Shown: piece by piece, positions 34,801 through 49,000 of the stretch
Layout of the letters: each line of letters begins with the position of its first letter
Numbering within the stretch: the stretch's first letter is position 1
Assembly: GCA_007844125.1 (NCBI GenBank)
Contig: CM017571.1
Span: forward strand, 3,196,088-3,260,087
DNA from: Sinonovacula constricta
Taxonomy: Eukaryota; Mollusca; Bivalvia; Cardiida; Solecurtidae
Reading direction: 5' to 3'
DNA length: 64,000 bases
The notes under the pieces: model-generated
Told to the model about the DNA's origin: nothing
Seen by the model: only the letters and a program-made list of their open reading frames with translations
The model's database searches: none
Position numbers and translations under genes: made by a program

Positions 34801-36956
34801 ACACTACAAGAAAATACATGTACACGGATGTGAGATAGCGAAGGCGCCACAGAGCGCATTACACACGATGGCTATTATGGGAATTGAATACCCTCCTACA
34901 GCGTCGATTCATTACATTAATATTAATTTTGAGAGCAATGAACCGTAACACTGATTGGAACTAGACTTTACTGTCAACATTGATGTTTGCAACATCTGCA
35001 ATTAAAAGACGCATTGTTAACATCGGCTTACTCGCTGTCTTGTGTTAAGCAGATCTCACCAAACAACCGCGAATTATTATTAATTCCCGTTTCCTTTTAT
35101 AATTGCAAGCTACCCTTTATTGCAACGCCGTTAAAAACGGAATACTCGGCTCTTTTCTCTGAAAAAAGGGTCTCAGAGAACAATTGGAGCGTCCCGTTAT
35201 TGACTGTACATTATGTCCCCATTAACATGCATTTAATAAGAGGCATTTATTTTCTACATTTTACACATAATTTACCATAAAATGTGGCCAATTTTAACCA
35301 AGTGACCAAAGGACCCATTTACTTTGATATGATCTTGCTCTGCCACATGAGGTCATTTGACTAATGAACGAATAATATAATTGCTAAAATAATGCATTGA
35401 CCACATATTTATAAAAAATAAAAAAGATAGCAGTGCAGCCGAACAGTTCTCTGTAGTTTGGCATTAGAATACATGTTTGGAAGCTTTATTATTAAACTCC
35501 CTTTTGCCGTAAGCATATACATATATTATTGTACATGTCGAATTAACCATGGGCTATACTTGATCGTATATTAGTTTTCTAGGTACTGTAAACTTATTAA
35601 TTGTCTCTCCAAAATTTAATCATTAAACAAAGCAAAATTGTTTGTCTTAGAAGAAAAACCAAAAGGTGACGGAGTAAAGTATGAATAGCGGACTTTTAGA
35701 CAGTCGATACTTTTCTCTCCTTCATTTTTATATACATCGCAGCGGCACGCTAGATGGCAATTATAACGACGGCCAGCTTTTTTTTTCGGAGAATGAAAGT
35801 CCTAGAAAAAAATGTCTGCGGGATGAGCTGTTTATATTAAGTCATGCCCCCACGACCGGGACTCGAACCCATGCTCTGAGAGACTGAGTCAGAATGAAAG
35901 AAATGTCAGTTGCTGATTTTTTCACTCAGCTTCGTACACTGACTGAGGGCCTGGGAAAGCGTTTCCGAAGAGATCAAGGTTTGAAACGTTCAACAAGCAA
36001 AATGTACTGTGGTCTTCTTGGAGCAATTGATAGATATCTAGTAACTATATATGTTGTTGTGGACCTATGTGAAACATAAAACGCGATTGGCATTCCCATT
36101 GTACTTTATTTTGTTCATGACGATTTTGGCATACAGAAATTCATTTGGGAATGGTCGAATCCTGCCAGACTGACAAAACAAAGTTATAATTAATGATTCA
36201 ATATAAAACACGGGCCACAATACTGAAGTTTGGTGTACCTCTGCCTTCTTGTGCAGGACCTGTTAACTTCAACATCTATATCGCATGTATTATCACTGTA
36301 AATTTAAAAATGTATCTTCTTGTAACAAAAAAATGCGATGTTTAAAGAGTCAAGTTAAACGAACAATATTTACAAACAAGTGAAACGGTATCATCTCTCA
36401 GGAGATCTCTTAATGTGGACACGTGCTAACCTCTAATAATTTACGTCCCGGTTTGAAAAGGTAAATCTTTAAAAACAGTTTTCTCGAAATAGACTTCATT
36501 TTACTTATTTTTTTTTAAAAAAAGAGAAAATATTCCCTTTTCATTTTGAAAATTTGAAACGGTTACAAATGTTGACAATCTGACGTCTGGTCTCATACCC
36601 CAGTTTGGTCTCATACTCGAAATCGGGGAAATTATCCCTTACCACAAAATGGCGTTCCCATTCGGGTGTTGAGGTAGAAACTTCCTCGTGCATCATAGTC
36701 AATAGCACTGTTACCCATAATGCCACACCCAGTGTCGCCACAAGAGAGGCATTCTCCTTTCTGGAATGCTGCCTGCACAAGACAAGTCGAAAGGTTGCAA
36801 GTATGAACACATTAAAATTTAAAAAAAAAACATCACATAAAACAGGAAAAACTACACTGGATTTAATACACCTTAAACGCAATGTTACCAACGATAGAAT
36901 TAACAGGACATTTGACCATTTCACTTAATTCTGTAAAGAACGAAACCTGTGCTTGT

Positions 36957-37034
<78 letters not shown>

Positions 37035-40000
37035 CTGATGTTTTACGAAGACCGCTCCCATTTCATAAACATCTCTTATACCAATACTTGGACTTTGCCA
37101 ACTAGCCGATATCAGTGTAACGTAAAAAATAGTAAGCACAAAATGTTTTTGCATATTATAGTACTACAACTTGTCCTCCTGCAACTTTGTCATCATTGAG
37201 TATTTTGAAATATTCAAGATGGCTGCCAAGATGAACCCCAAAATCAGGAAAACCTATATTGGGGTCTTTAACAATGCTGTATAGTCTCCAACAAAGTAAA
37301 CAATATTTAACAGAATGCAGATAAAAATGTATATATAAATGCAAAAAAGTCGAAAAACTGACCGCCCAAACCCCCAAATTACTTCTAAAAAAATTAATCA
37401 TTTTTGAAATAAAAAAAAATATTTAAGTTTCCCATAACTCAGTTTTGGAAAAAACATGTATAAAAAAAAACTTTTCTACAATATTTCACAAATTAAAATT
37501 GATAAATATAGCTTTTATAATATAAAAAGATATTTAACTAAGTACAAAAACGTTGTGATTACTTCCCTTTGTTGTAACTTTACCATTACATTAAACTCTG
37601 TTTTGTTTCATCAATTAACATGCTGTCCCCGGCCACAAATTGAACTATCTTTTAAAAAGGCAACAACTCGTCTGATCGTGACGAAAATAGCAATGTCACA
37701 GGTTCCTATGAAACCGAAGTCTACTTTTGATCTGCTTTTGTCTCCACCAAAGACCTAAAGTAGATCATATTGACCACACCATACTATAGTTTGAGACGAT
37801 AGTTTGCGCATCCAAGTAAACATCAAAACACAAATATATAAACCTGTTATATATTCCAGGGCTTACTTAGTTTAGATTTCGATCCAAAGTAGGCTACAAC
37901 ATGCATTAAAGGTGGTATCCGAAATTGTGGACTAATGTTTTCTCAAACAACCTAATTAATTGTTGTTATCCGAAAAGGGCCCCGAGATGTAATATATTTA
38001 TATACTTTAGCGTATTTTTGCCCTGTTTGCAGTTTCCAGTAAAGGGCGTGCTACCCACATTCACGACTTTTTAATGTTATATTGAATATCATATGACTAG
38101 TTGTGTCTATGAACATGATTGGAATTTTCAAACTCTTCAATTAATTACTATACAACTTAGTATATAATATTACAATACAAACAACCCCTTATTGATCTGC
38201 TGTATTATATATTATACATAAATTGTATTTAATTAAGTGAGGTGTGATATATATATATATATATTGCCAAAAGGGTATGTGGCTTTCCGGCACCTTATAA
38301 AAATAGGTAAATATCAAAATTGATACAAACTGTAAAAATCGGTCCACGGACGAACATTTTGGCCAGACTGTCAACCTAAATCCACGAAAGCCCGCCACCC
38401 AAATTCACTGTGGGATATAATGATAATATAGAATGAAAAGAAAGCAAAGAAACTCTTACATAGCTAGCGCAAGGATAAGCTGTGAAGAGGCAGTCGTCCA
38501 AAGGATCTATAGATTCTATGAACACATCATGTGATCGGCTATGACTGCACGAGACGGAGTCAAATATATCGGTAACCGACCCCAAAACTGTAAAATGCAA
38601 AGCAGCACACATTTTTACACAGAAATGTAAATATTACAAATAAACTCATCGTCACGTGAAGATTATGACACGGAAGACGCAAATTCGACCAGGTTTTAAA
38701 ACGGGCCACAGTCTATAAAAATTGAACAAGTTAAAGCGACATTGTCATAGCCGGTCAAGTTTTCAGATTTAGCTTTTGCTAAAATTGCTTGTTAGCAGCA
38801 ATGTATGGATTAAAATATTACATTTGTTCACAAACATGCATATGCATGCTGTCTTTGGAAGATGGGTGGAAGAAGAAGGTAAAATGTTTCAATGGTTTCA
38901 GTGTTTTTAGGCCATTTAATGCTAAACCACCTTGTTCGTGTATAGCAGTTCCGAACTACGCATTGCTTGTGTATAGCAGCGCCGAACTACGCATTGCTCG
39001 TGTATAGCAGCGCCGAACTACGCATTGCTCGTGTATAGCAGCTCCGAACTACGCATTGCCCGTGTATAGCAGCTCCGAACTACGCATTGTTCGTGTATAG
39101 CTGCTCCGAACTACGCATTGCTCGTGTATAGCAGCTCTAAACTATACATTGCTCGTGTATAGCAGCTCTGAACTACACATTGTTCGTGTATAGCAGCTCC
39201 GAACTACGCATTGCCCGTGTATAGCAGCTCCGAACTACGCATTGTTCGTGTATAGCTGCTCCGAACTACGCATTGCTCGTGTATAGCAGCTCTAAACTAT
39301 ACATTGCTCGTGTATAGCAGCTCTGAACTACACATTGTTCGTGTATAGCAGCTCTGAACTACGCATTGTTCGTGTATAGCAGCTCTAAACTACACATTGT
39401 TCGTGTATAGCAGCTCTGAACTACACATTGTTCGTGTATAGCAGCTCCGAACTACGCATTGCTCGTGTATAGCAGCTCTAAACTATACATTGTTCGTGTA
39501 TAGCAGCTCTGAACTACACATTGTTCGTGTATAGCAGCTCCGAACTACGCATTGTTCGTGTATAGCAGCTCCGAACTACGCATTGTTCGTGTATAGCAGC
39601 TCCGAACTACGCATTGCTCGTGTATAGCAGCTCTAAACTATACATTGTTCGTGTATAGCAGCTCTGAACTACACATTATTCGTGTATAGCAGCTCTGAAC
39701 TACACATTGTTCGTGTATAGCAGCTCCGAACTACGCATTGTTCGTGTATAGCTGCTCCGAACTACGCATTGCTCGTGTATAGCAGCTCTGAACTACACAT
39801 TGTTCGTGTATAGCAGCTCTGAACTACGCATTGTTCGTGTATAGCAGCTCTGAACTACACATTGTTCGTGTATAGCAGCTCTGAACTACACATTGTTCGT
39901 GTATAGCTGCTCCGAACTACGCATTGCTCGTGTATAGCAGCTCTGAACTACACATTGTTCGTGTATAGCAGCTCTGAACTACGCATTGCTCGTGTATAGC

Positions 40001-43000
40001 AGCTCTGAACTACACATTGCTCGTGTATAGCAGCTCTGAACTATACATTGCTCGTGTATAGCAGCTCTAAACTATACATTGCTCGTGTATAGCAGCTCTG
40101 AACTACACATTGCTCGTGTATAGCAGCTCCGAACTACGCATTGTTCGTGTATAGCTGCTCCGAACTACGCATTGCTCGTGTATAGCAGCTCTAAACTATA
40201 CATTGCTCGTGTATAGCAGCTCTGAACTACACATTGTTCGTGTATAGCAGCTCCGAACTACGCATTGTTCGTGTATAGCTGCTCCGAACTACGCATTGCT
40301 CGTGTATAGCAGCTCTAAACTATACATTGCTCGTGTATAGCAGCTCTGAACTACACATTGTTCGTGTATAGCCGCTCCGAACTACGCATTGCTTGTGTAT
40401 AGCAGCGCCGAACTACGCATGGTTCGTGTATAGCAGCTCCGATCTACGCATGTGATGCTAGATGTATACGTAAATGACGACGCGCTAGAGCTCGACGTCT
40501 ATATAAAAAGAGCTCACTACAATTGTACGTGAGGGAAGCTGAGTCCATTTTGCGATCGTTCAGAAGCCCTATGCTACGGATCCTAATTCGGTAAACGGCG
40601 GTCTATGGTTTGAAGCTTGACTGTCTTTAAGCAACAAATCAAAACCACAGTCAGATTGTGTTTGTTTTAAGTAATGCCTTAAATATACATTGTATATAAG
40701 GCACCACCCGAATCTACATATAGGCCTAAGTACTAAGTCCATTTGCAGACGTTAAAGATACTCGCATTAGATATATGCATAACAAAAAGATATGTTCCAA
40801 TTAACATTGCTTCTTTAAACAACATGGAAAACTTTTAGGTATTTATTGTGATATTGTTTTTGTTTTTTGTCGGTGCAATGTAACAAATAACAAAAACAAA
40901 CAAACAGAAAACAGTAAAATAAAAAAAAAGTGAACAAAGAAACATCTGAGTGTGTCCATTTGCAAGGAATCTTAACAATGGCTTTAAATTTAAGCTCAAA
41001 ATTATATAAGCAAAGCATGCTGGGATCCAATTCTCACTTAAGCACAGCTATGTAACTAAACTGAGCCATTGAAGAAAAGGGGACCAGACCTCACTTTCTC
41101 CTTTGAGAATTTGCTCAAACTCAAATACTGACATCAAGAATACATATTACTGGGTTATAATTATTCAATTCTAATTTGTTATACTCCACAAAACTTGCAA
41201 GGTTAAAGTTTTGCTATTTTAAAGTGATGTATTAAACATATTACATAAGTAAATACTAGGAAATCAAATTTTGAGCAAAATCTCAACTGAGAACGGATAT
41301 TGCACGTGGGGCCAGGTCACATTTACATCCTCCATGGTATACAATCGTACATAAGATTCGCATGGGTACGCTGTGAAGAGACACTCGTCTTGTAGGTGGA
41401 TGGACTCAATGAAGACTTCATGAGACCGCCCGTGGCTACAAGCCACGTCGTCAAACATGCTCTGGAAAGTGTCCGCAACTAAAAGGATCACACCCATACG
41501 TGTGTATATTAGTCAGGTTTCAACATGACGAATATTAAAAAAGAAAACTACAACGTCCAACATATAGAAATCGGATTCAAACAGACTGCATATTGCCACT
41601 GAAATGATAATGGCCATATATAAATCGAATTGCGCAATATTATTGATCGCAAGCCTCGGCCATCTTTCCAAGATATAGTGGGTCTATGTTAATTGCTCTG
41701 TATGGCAGACCAAGCATTAGACAATCCACATAACCCACATATTATCCGTAGTTATAAAATCCAATGGTGCAACAGAACGAAAGGCCAGCATCAAACCTTA
41801 AAGGTGGTATCCGACAGCTTGCCTATATTTAACACATGCAACATCCTACCCCGGTTCTAGAGAATGTTTGCAATATTGCTGCATTAACCTATACCTTAGT
41901 TTAAATAAAAGCTGCTTATAATATTAGCTTAATTGGAAGACAGTACAACTCGTGAAAGATATTGCATAAAATGTCTATTAATGTCTTATAAACTATTTCC
42001 AAATCTATAAATAAGTACGATGGGGATGTAGTTAAAAATAGCCATCGACGTCAGAGCTGATTACCAGGATGTAAGTGGTCACGTGGTTTTCTTAGTTTTA
42101 AAATAGCCAACTGTGCAGCGTGGCTCGGAAAGAAAATAAGTGTTTGCAATGAAGAGTGAGGAGTTGTGCTTCGCTGTTCACACAGACCTAGGGCACCAAT
42201 ACACAGCATTTTGCGGGACATTTTCAGGGAGCAATGACTTATTTTTATTTGAGAAAAAATATTTGGTCTAAACTGTTGGATACAACCTTTAAATAAAAAC
42301 TATTGTACCGCAGGTCGACGCTCTCCAACGGTCACCCATCCGTACACCAGCCACGGTAACCGTTAATTAACCGCGTAACTTTGGACGCCTCTTAAACCAA
42401 GTCGATAAAAAGTTAATCCAGCAGCAAGGCTGGTTTGAAGTGCTTATATTTCTACCTTTGTGGTTGTTACAATATATTTTATTTAACCTACATGGTTCAT
42501 ATTCAAATTTAACCATTTTTAATTTTAACAAACAAAACATCATCTGTCTAACATAACAAGGTTAAAGGTGATTAACGGCCTCATAGAGGCCCATCTGAAA
42601 TATCACAAAAAGAATACAAGAAATACATTGATGCAAAACATCAAAGGGCGTCCAATTTATGTTTTAAAACGTCATTTGACGCACGACAAGAACGGACATT
42701 AGACTAATACTGTCTTGAAGGTGGTATCCAACAGTTTTGATCAAAATTTATTTTCTCAAATTACCAAATAATTCATTGTTACCTGAAAAGTTCACGCAAA
42801 ATGCTGTTCATTGATGTCCTAGATCTGTATGAACAGTCAAGCATAAATCAACTTTCGTCATCGCAAACAGATATTTCCTATTCGAGCCACACTGCAGAGA
42901 TAGCTTTTTTGAAAACCACGTGACCACTTACTTTAGGGAATACGTTATAAAGTCATCCAGGTAATCAGGTCTGACGTCGATATCTATTTTTAACGGAGAC

Positions 43001-43037
43001 CACTATCAAGCTTTTTATACAGTTGGAAAGAATACTC

Positions 43038-43078
<41 letters not shown>

Positions 43079-46000
43079 CTCGATTAGTTTTGCAAACAAA
43101 TCAGTTACTGTTCAAAAAGTATTTATTAAGACTAAAGTATACATTTATGCGCAAATAATACCCAAATTTCCCAAAGCAGTGGTTCAATATTGTTAAATGT
43201 ATTTGATATAGGCAAACTGTCGGATACCACCTTTAAGGTGAACTGAAACATATTCGAACAATTGGTCTTTATAAGTACTTAATATATGCCGCAACATTTG
43301 CTTTGCGTATTGTCTACAAGTATCAACCATTCCATTTAAAATTATCACATCTGTTATGAAACTCGTTCATTTAAGAAATAGTGAACGAATAACACTATTA
43401 CAGAAGTGCTAGCAGGTAAGAATAAAACCGGTTGAACCCGAGTGGATCGAAGTTGAAAAAATCGGTACGTTATATACGAGCTATGGTATACATGTAGTAC
43501 GAATCTGTAACGCCATAGAAACACCCGCAACGCCTCGGTCATTTCTATGAAAAAGACTTGTCCGAATACCGCTGAGTAGTTACGAATGACCGACAACTAC
43601 AATAACAGCATAATCACGAATTTCAAATGCATTCCATAAAGGGCGCAGCGCTTCAATGCGGACGGCAATTACTATTGTATTTCGGTTCAAGGAATACGAT
43701 ATAATAAAAATAAGTCTATGAACTTATACGAGTATCAATGCGCTTCAAAATTAGTGGTGCAAATCTCTAGCCACCGTTTGAGAGCCTGGTGCCTGGTTAC
43801 CGTAAGGGTAACTGTTGGTAATTGATAAGTATTGTATTTATTTTACATTGAAGATCAGCGCGCAAATAAAACAAAAAGGCCAATCTCATTAAAATCACAT
43901 CCTAACTTTCGCTTCATTACTTTCCGCTGGTTAGGATCTGATAACATCCCGATAAAGGTCGCCTCGAAGTGACCTTTAAGTTATAAATATTAATGAGCCG
44001 ATGACGTCAAACTTGACCAATCAGAAACCTCGTTACACCGCGGTATCGTTGTCAGACAGCGACAAACACTTCACTACCTTTTTCGTATTCTGAAGGCGTT
44101 CTTCATTGATTCTAAGTTTTTGTTTGAACTGTTTTGAGTGTGTTTGCTCCCACTACCCGTTATCAGAACCTGGAGATATGACATCCCGCAAAAACAGCAC
44201 CGATCAACTAACGAATGTAATTTCTTTGACGTTTGTTTTTCTGGATCGCAAATGTCAATGGGGGCTGCAGTCTTGAAAATGTGACACACCTTTAATTGGA
44301 ATACCTTGGACATTGCCGCTCAATATGAATTTCCGTAAATAGCCGTAATCTGGCGAATATTCATGAAGTTATACCCCAACATTTTGCAGCCGTCGATTTC
44401 ATTGGCTAATCAAAGATCAAATTGAGGTGACACCTAATGCGATGTCATCAGATCCTAACCAGCGGAAAGTAATGAAGCGAAAGTTAGGATGTGATTTTAA
44501 TGAGATTGCAAAAAGGCCTGACGTAGCGTTTTTGTCTGTTAAATTCTATGATTTATCATGCTGCTTGTGTCAATTAATGCTTAAATGTACATGTTTTCAT
44601 CTTTACCTTATAATGTATGATCGATACTTTCCGACCTCTTCATTATGGTATACTGTTATTTTGTAAAATTGCCCAATAAATAACTTTAGACCCCATTTGC
44701 TCACTTGAAACCCCAAATATTACATATGAGTTAGATTATGTATACGTGCTTTAGAAAGACTGTTCGATTTAAATGAAAATAACAACTGGAGAGAAGATAA
44801 CATAAGGCACATCTTCGAAAAGAATTGATAAAAATATAAGCATCTTCACCATATCAATAATCTAGTGTAAAACACGCATGATTAGTTTAAAAAAACTTAC
44901 GAAATCGCTTGCCATTAAGCAACGATCCTACAATAGAAGCTATAGCTTTTCCTGAGCTGCTACAATCTGGCTGGTCATCGCCGCCATTAAGAAAGAAATC
45001 CACGTGGCCGCAAGGGTCCCTCATTCCAAACCCTCCTGCAAAAAAAGCATGTAGCAAACCTCCATGTAAATACAAATATCAACCAATGTTGGACACATCG
45101 CCTCACGGAACTGTCATACCAAACCCTCGTGTAAAAACAAACATATATCAACCATTGTTGGACACATCGCCTCAATGAACCGTTGTACCAAACCCTCGTG
45201 TAAATAAAGACAAATATCAACCAATGTTAGACACATCGCCTCACGGATTTGTTGTACCAAACCTTCGTGTAAATACAAACATATATCAACCAATGTTGGA
45301 CACATCGTCTCACGGATTTGTTGTACCAAACCCTTGTGTAAATATAGACATATATCAACCAATGTTAGACACATCGCCTCACGGATTTGTTGTACCAAAC
45401 CTTCGTGTAAATACAAACATATATCAACCAATGTTGGACACATCGTCTCACGGATTTGTTGTACCAAACCCTTGTGTAAATATAGACATATATCAACCAA
45501 TGTTAGACACATCGCCTCACGGATCCGTTATACCAAACCCTCGTGTAAATACAAACATACATCAGCCAATGTTTGACACATCGCCTCACGGATCCGGTAT
45601 ACCAATGCGTCAAATTTTAACATTAAAATTGCTATCTGTTTAAACCGGAAGATCATTATATTGTGTAATTCATATATACATGAAATGCAGATATATGAAT
45701 GAACCATGCCCTAGACGAATATCACTCATTGACTGGAGGAAAGAGTCTAAACGGAGAGCGAACTGCTTTTAGACCGAATGTTCCACTGACGCTACATTAT
45801 CTACTAGGCCGAGATATTTGCGATATTCCGCACGGGGCCACGCTGCTTTCTGTGTCCCTGAACCAGGGTATGTAATGTTATTTGTATCATCTCAGTATCG
45901 CAGTATAAAGCTACCGCATTCTTTCGGAGAGGAATGGAGCACTTGGGATTCATATCACATTGGTATAATACGTAGACTGATGTTAAATTCATACTCTATT

Positions 46001-49000
46001 TTGGTCAAATACGGTAGCATATACATGTATGAACATTTATTTTAGACCTAGATTAAGTTAAAATACAAAATCATATAGAACTTATTGAATGTTTAATAAA
46101 CTGGTTTTTATCATCGGATGTTAGTGAATCTGACGTAATTTTTGTCCCAATGTTGCACATTTGCTTTACAATGGAATAATTTTACGTTCACACCTGAAAT
46201 CACTCACAATGTCAAACCAAACAGCGCATCTGTGCGTTTTGTTTGTATTGCACCGAGCGACGAATTGTACACATACATACAAACGTACTTGAAATACTTG
46301 CAATATGTAATCTATCTGCTCGCCGATAATACAGATACGACAACAATAACATTTTCAATGACATTGACCATCACGTGACACTGTCACAACACGGTACGAG
46401 ACTTTCTCAACATCATTTATCTGAAATAAAGCATTTGTGGACGCATCGCTTACTCTGTAAAAATAGTTTTTAAATAGATGTTGATAATATGGTTTTAAAC
46501 ATGTACTAATTCCTTACGAATACACATTTTATTTGGTTACTGGGTGCAAAATATGCTGTCTACCTTTTGGAGTTTGAACATCGCACTTTTTGTTATCCTG
46601 ATCGTACCTTTGCTTATAGGTGCGCCGTTTGAATGTATGACATCAACAAATTCGGCGTCATTTTTGTCCAGTCTGACCGACAGAGGTAGGCCCTGAAATC
46701 CTGGTTCAGCTGGATCCATTCCTGAGACGGAAGAAACAAATGGCATCAATATGGCCCCAAATCAACCTGCCCCTAACAAAGAATCAATTGTCTGTTCTGA
46801 ATATTGCTACATATTACTTACAACATTTATATGATCATTGATGTTTGTAGGATGAACATTAAAAATGTATTTTTGACTTGGGATAGGTTTAACCGATCCA
46901 GCACGTGCTTACCTGAAATTCGACCAAGAGTGTTGTTGCTTTCTTTTATGATCGATCCGACATAGCCAGATATATGAGATCCAAGACTGTGCCCAATTAA
47001 ATGCATGTCTTTATAGTCGACGCCCAGCTTGTTTACGTTGCCTAGCAACATCGACAGTTGCATAGCAACTAGTCTCGTGTTGGCAACGGCTTGGTCATAA
47101 TTAGGCGCGGCTGCTCCGGGTCCCCATACGGTAATGAAGACGTTGACATCGCTCTGAAGTAAAATACGTTTTAAAGGTGGCATCCAAAATGTTTTCTATA
47201 TCAAATACATGTAACGATATCTTACCACTGCTTTGGGGAATATGGCCATAATTTCAGCATAAACTCACTTTAAGTAAAGACGATCTTCAACACTACACAT
47301 ATTAGTATACAGTACCAATCGGGAAAAGTCACACATAATGTTAATTCTTACCAAATATATAAATATACAAACAATTTAGGACAGCGCCGGATTCTAAACT
47401 TGTTTGCTTCTTGAACGAGATTAGTATTATAAATAAGTTATAAATTTTTAAACTGTTTATTTACCAATCGTTTTACTTTTTTAAACCGTTTTATGTGTTG
47501 ACCTGTTTTCAATTATAATTTATTTTTCAACCTGATTTTTTATATATTTTTCTATATTTTACTTGCGTAGTTTGGTTTTAACCTGATTATGCTCTATTCA
47601 CATTTAACTTTGTATTCGGCGCCGTATGACCTGTTAAGTGTCGGTGTGCCGTAAAACCCAAATAAATAAATAAATAAATAAATAAAATATATAGAAAAGC
47701 ACTATAGAGATTACTGCTAAAATTGATATCAATGTCACAGCGGACGATGTAATGTTATCCCAAAACTAATCTAAAAATAGCTATCTCTGCAACGTGGCTC
47801 GGAGGGTAAGTGATGGTCGATAAAACTAAAACAATAGGCAGCACCTAAGTATCTATTGATATATAAAATGTCATTAGAATTCGACGGTTAGGAATTGTGA
47901 CTGACGTGTTTCATTTCTCACGTATGTTTAGTTTCTCAGTTATACGAAGTCGCAGTTGTTCTGTGAGACCCTTGTCAGAGAAAAGAAACGACTTCGCCGT
48001 TTTCTTTTTTTAACAGTGTAACTTGCAGCAATACATCGTCGGATACCCACGGTTGATTCTATTACGTTACTCTCCATTCATCACCCGTGGGCAAATTGCT
48101 ACTCATTTCGTCGCTTTGTTTACTATGAAATGCCGCAATCCGATTGGTTCGCTGAGACCATCCAGCAAATCTGCCAACCAATCAAGTTTACGCTTTCATA
48201 CCACTTCGATAGCATTGTCGTAAGTTTATTTACGCACAAATTACAAGCAACGTCACTGTCTTCATGGGCAAGGATACCGATTTCGTTTAAAACCGACGTG
48301 TATTTCAATACTTGCTGGGGTGCCCAAAGATCTGTAAGAACATTTGTCGCGGATCGCTGACAGACATATTTTACACTTGCGATGCGCTGTACCGGTCGCC
48401 ATGTTTACGTTTTCATGTCACCGTATTGATCTTCCGATTGAAGAGTATTTAATTTTGTAACCTATCATCTGATTGGATAATGTCTGTTCTTTTCTATTCA
48501 AACAAAACGACGAAATGAGTAGCAATTTGACTACCTACATACATCCGAAAGATGATTCGTGAATTATCAGAGGTGTTCCGATTGAGCCAAGTTCCCATTA
48601 GAGTTGCGGTTTGTTACTCTCAAGTATTAATATATAATAAATCGATCTTATAAGAAAGTGTTTAGTCTCTAATATAGCCATCTACAATTAAAAGCAAATG
48701 TTTTCTACGGCGCCTTGGATGTCTCATATCCATGTTTCTTCTTGTTTCTATCCCTTATACAGTTGATTATGAAAAAAAAAAGTAGGCCTAACTCTTGTCT
48801 TATTGGAAAATGTATTAGAATGAACATCAACTGTTTTTAAAAATGAACACGGTCCTTTTCAATAATTATGTGGCATTGATCAATAAACAAATGAAAATGA
48901 ATAACCTTTTTGAGAAATGCGTCCTTCATGAGATAAAGCCATTCTGTTTCAATAGAGTTGGAGAACCCATGAATTATTACTTTCACAGGGAGGGCGGGGT

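Noticed and set aside
35830..35890. tRNA gene on the - strand
   Set aside because: Only a B-box-like segment is visible; no A box or cloverleaf could be assembled.
36541..36924. 127-codon - strand frame over lipase exon 8
   Set aside because: The exon is read in another frame with Cys-rich lipase sequence and matching phases.
38460..38587. Exon 7b as a pseudogene fragment
   Set aside because: Reading frame, lid cysteine, catalytic His, length and both splice sites are intact and the phases match the flanking exons.
38932..40452. CRISPR-like array
   Set aside because: The repeats are directly head-to-tail without unique spacers, in an animal gene intron.
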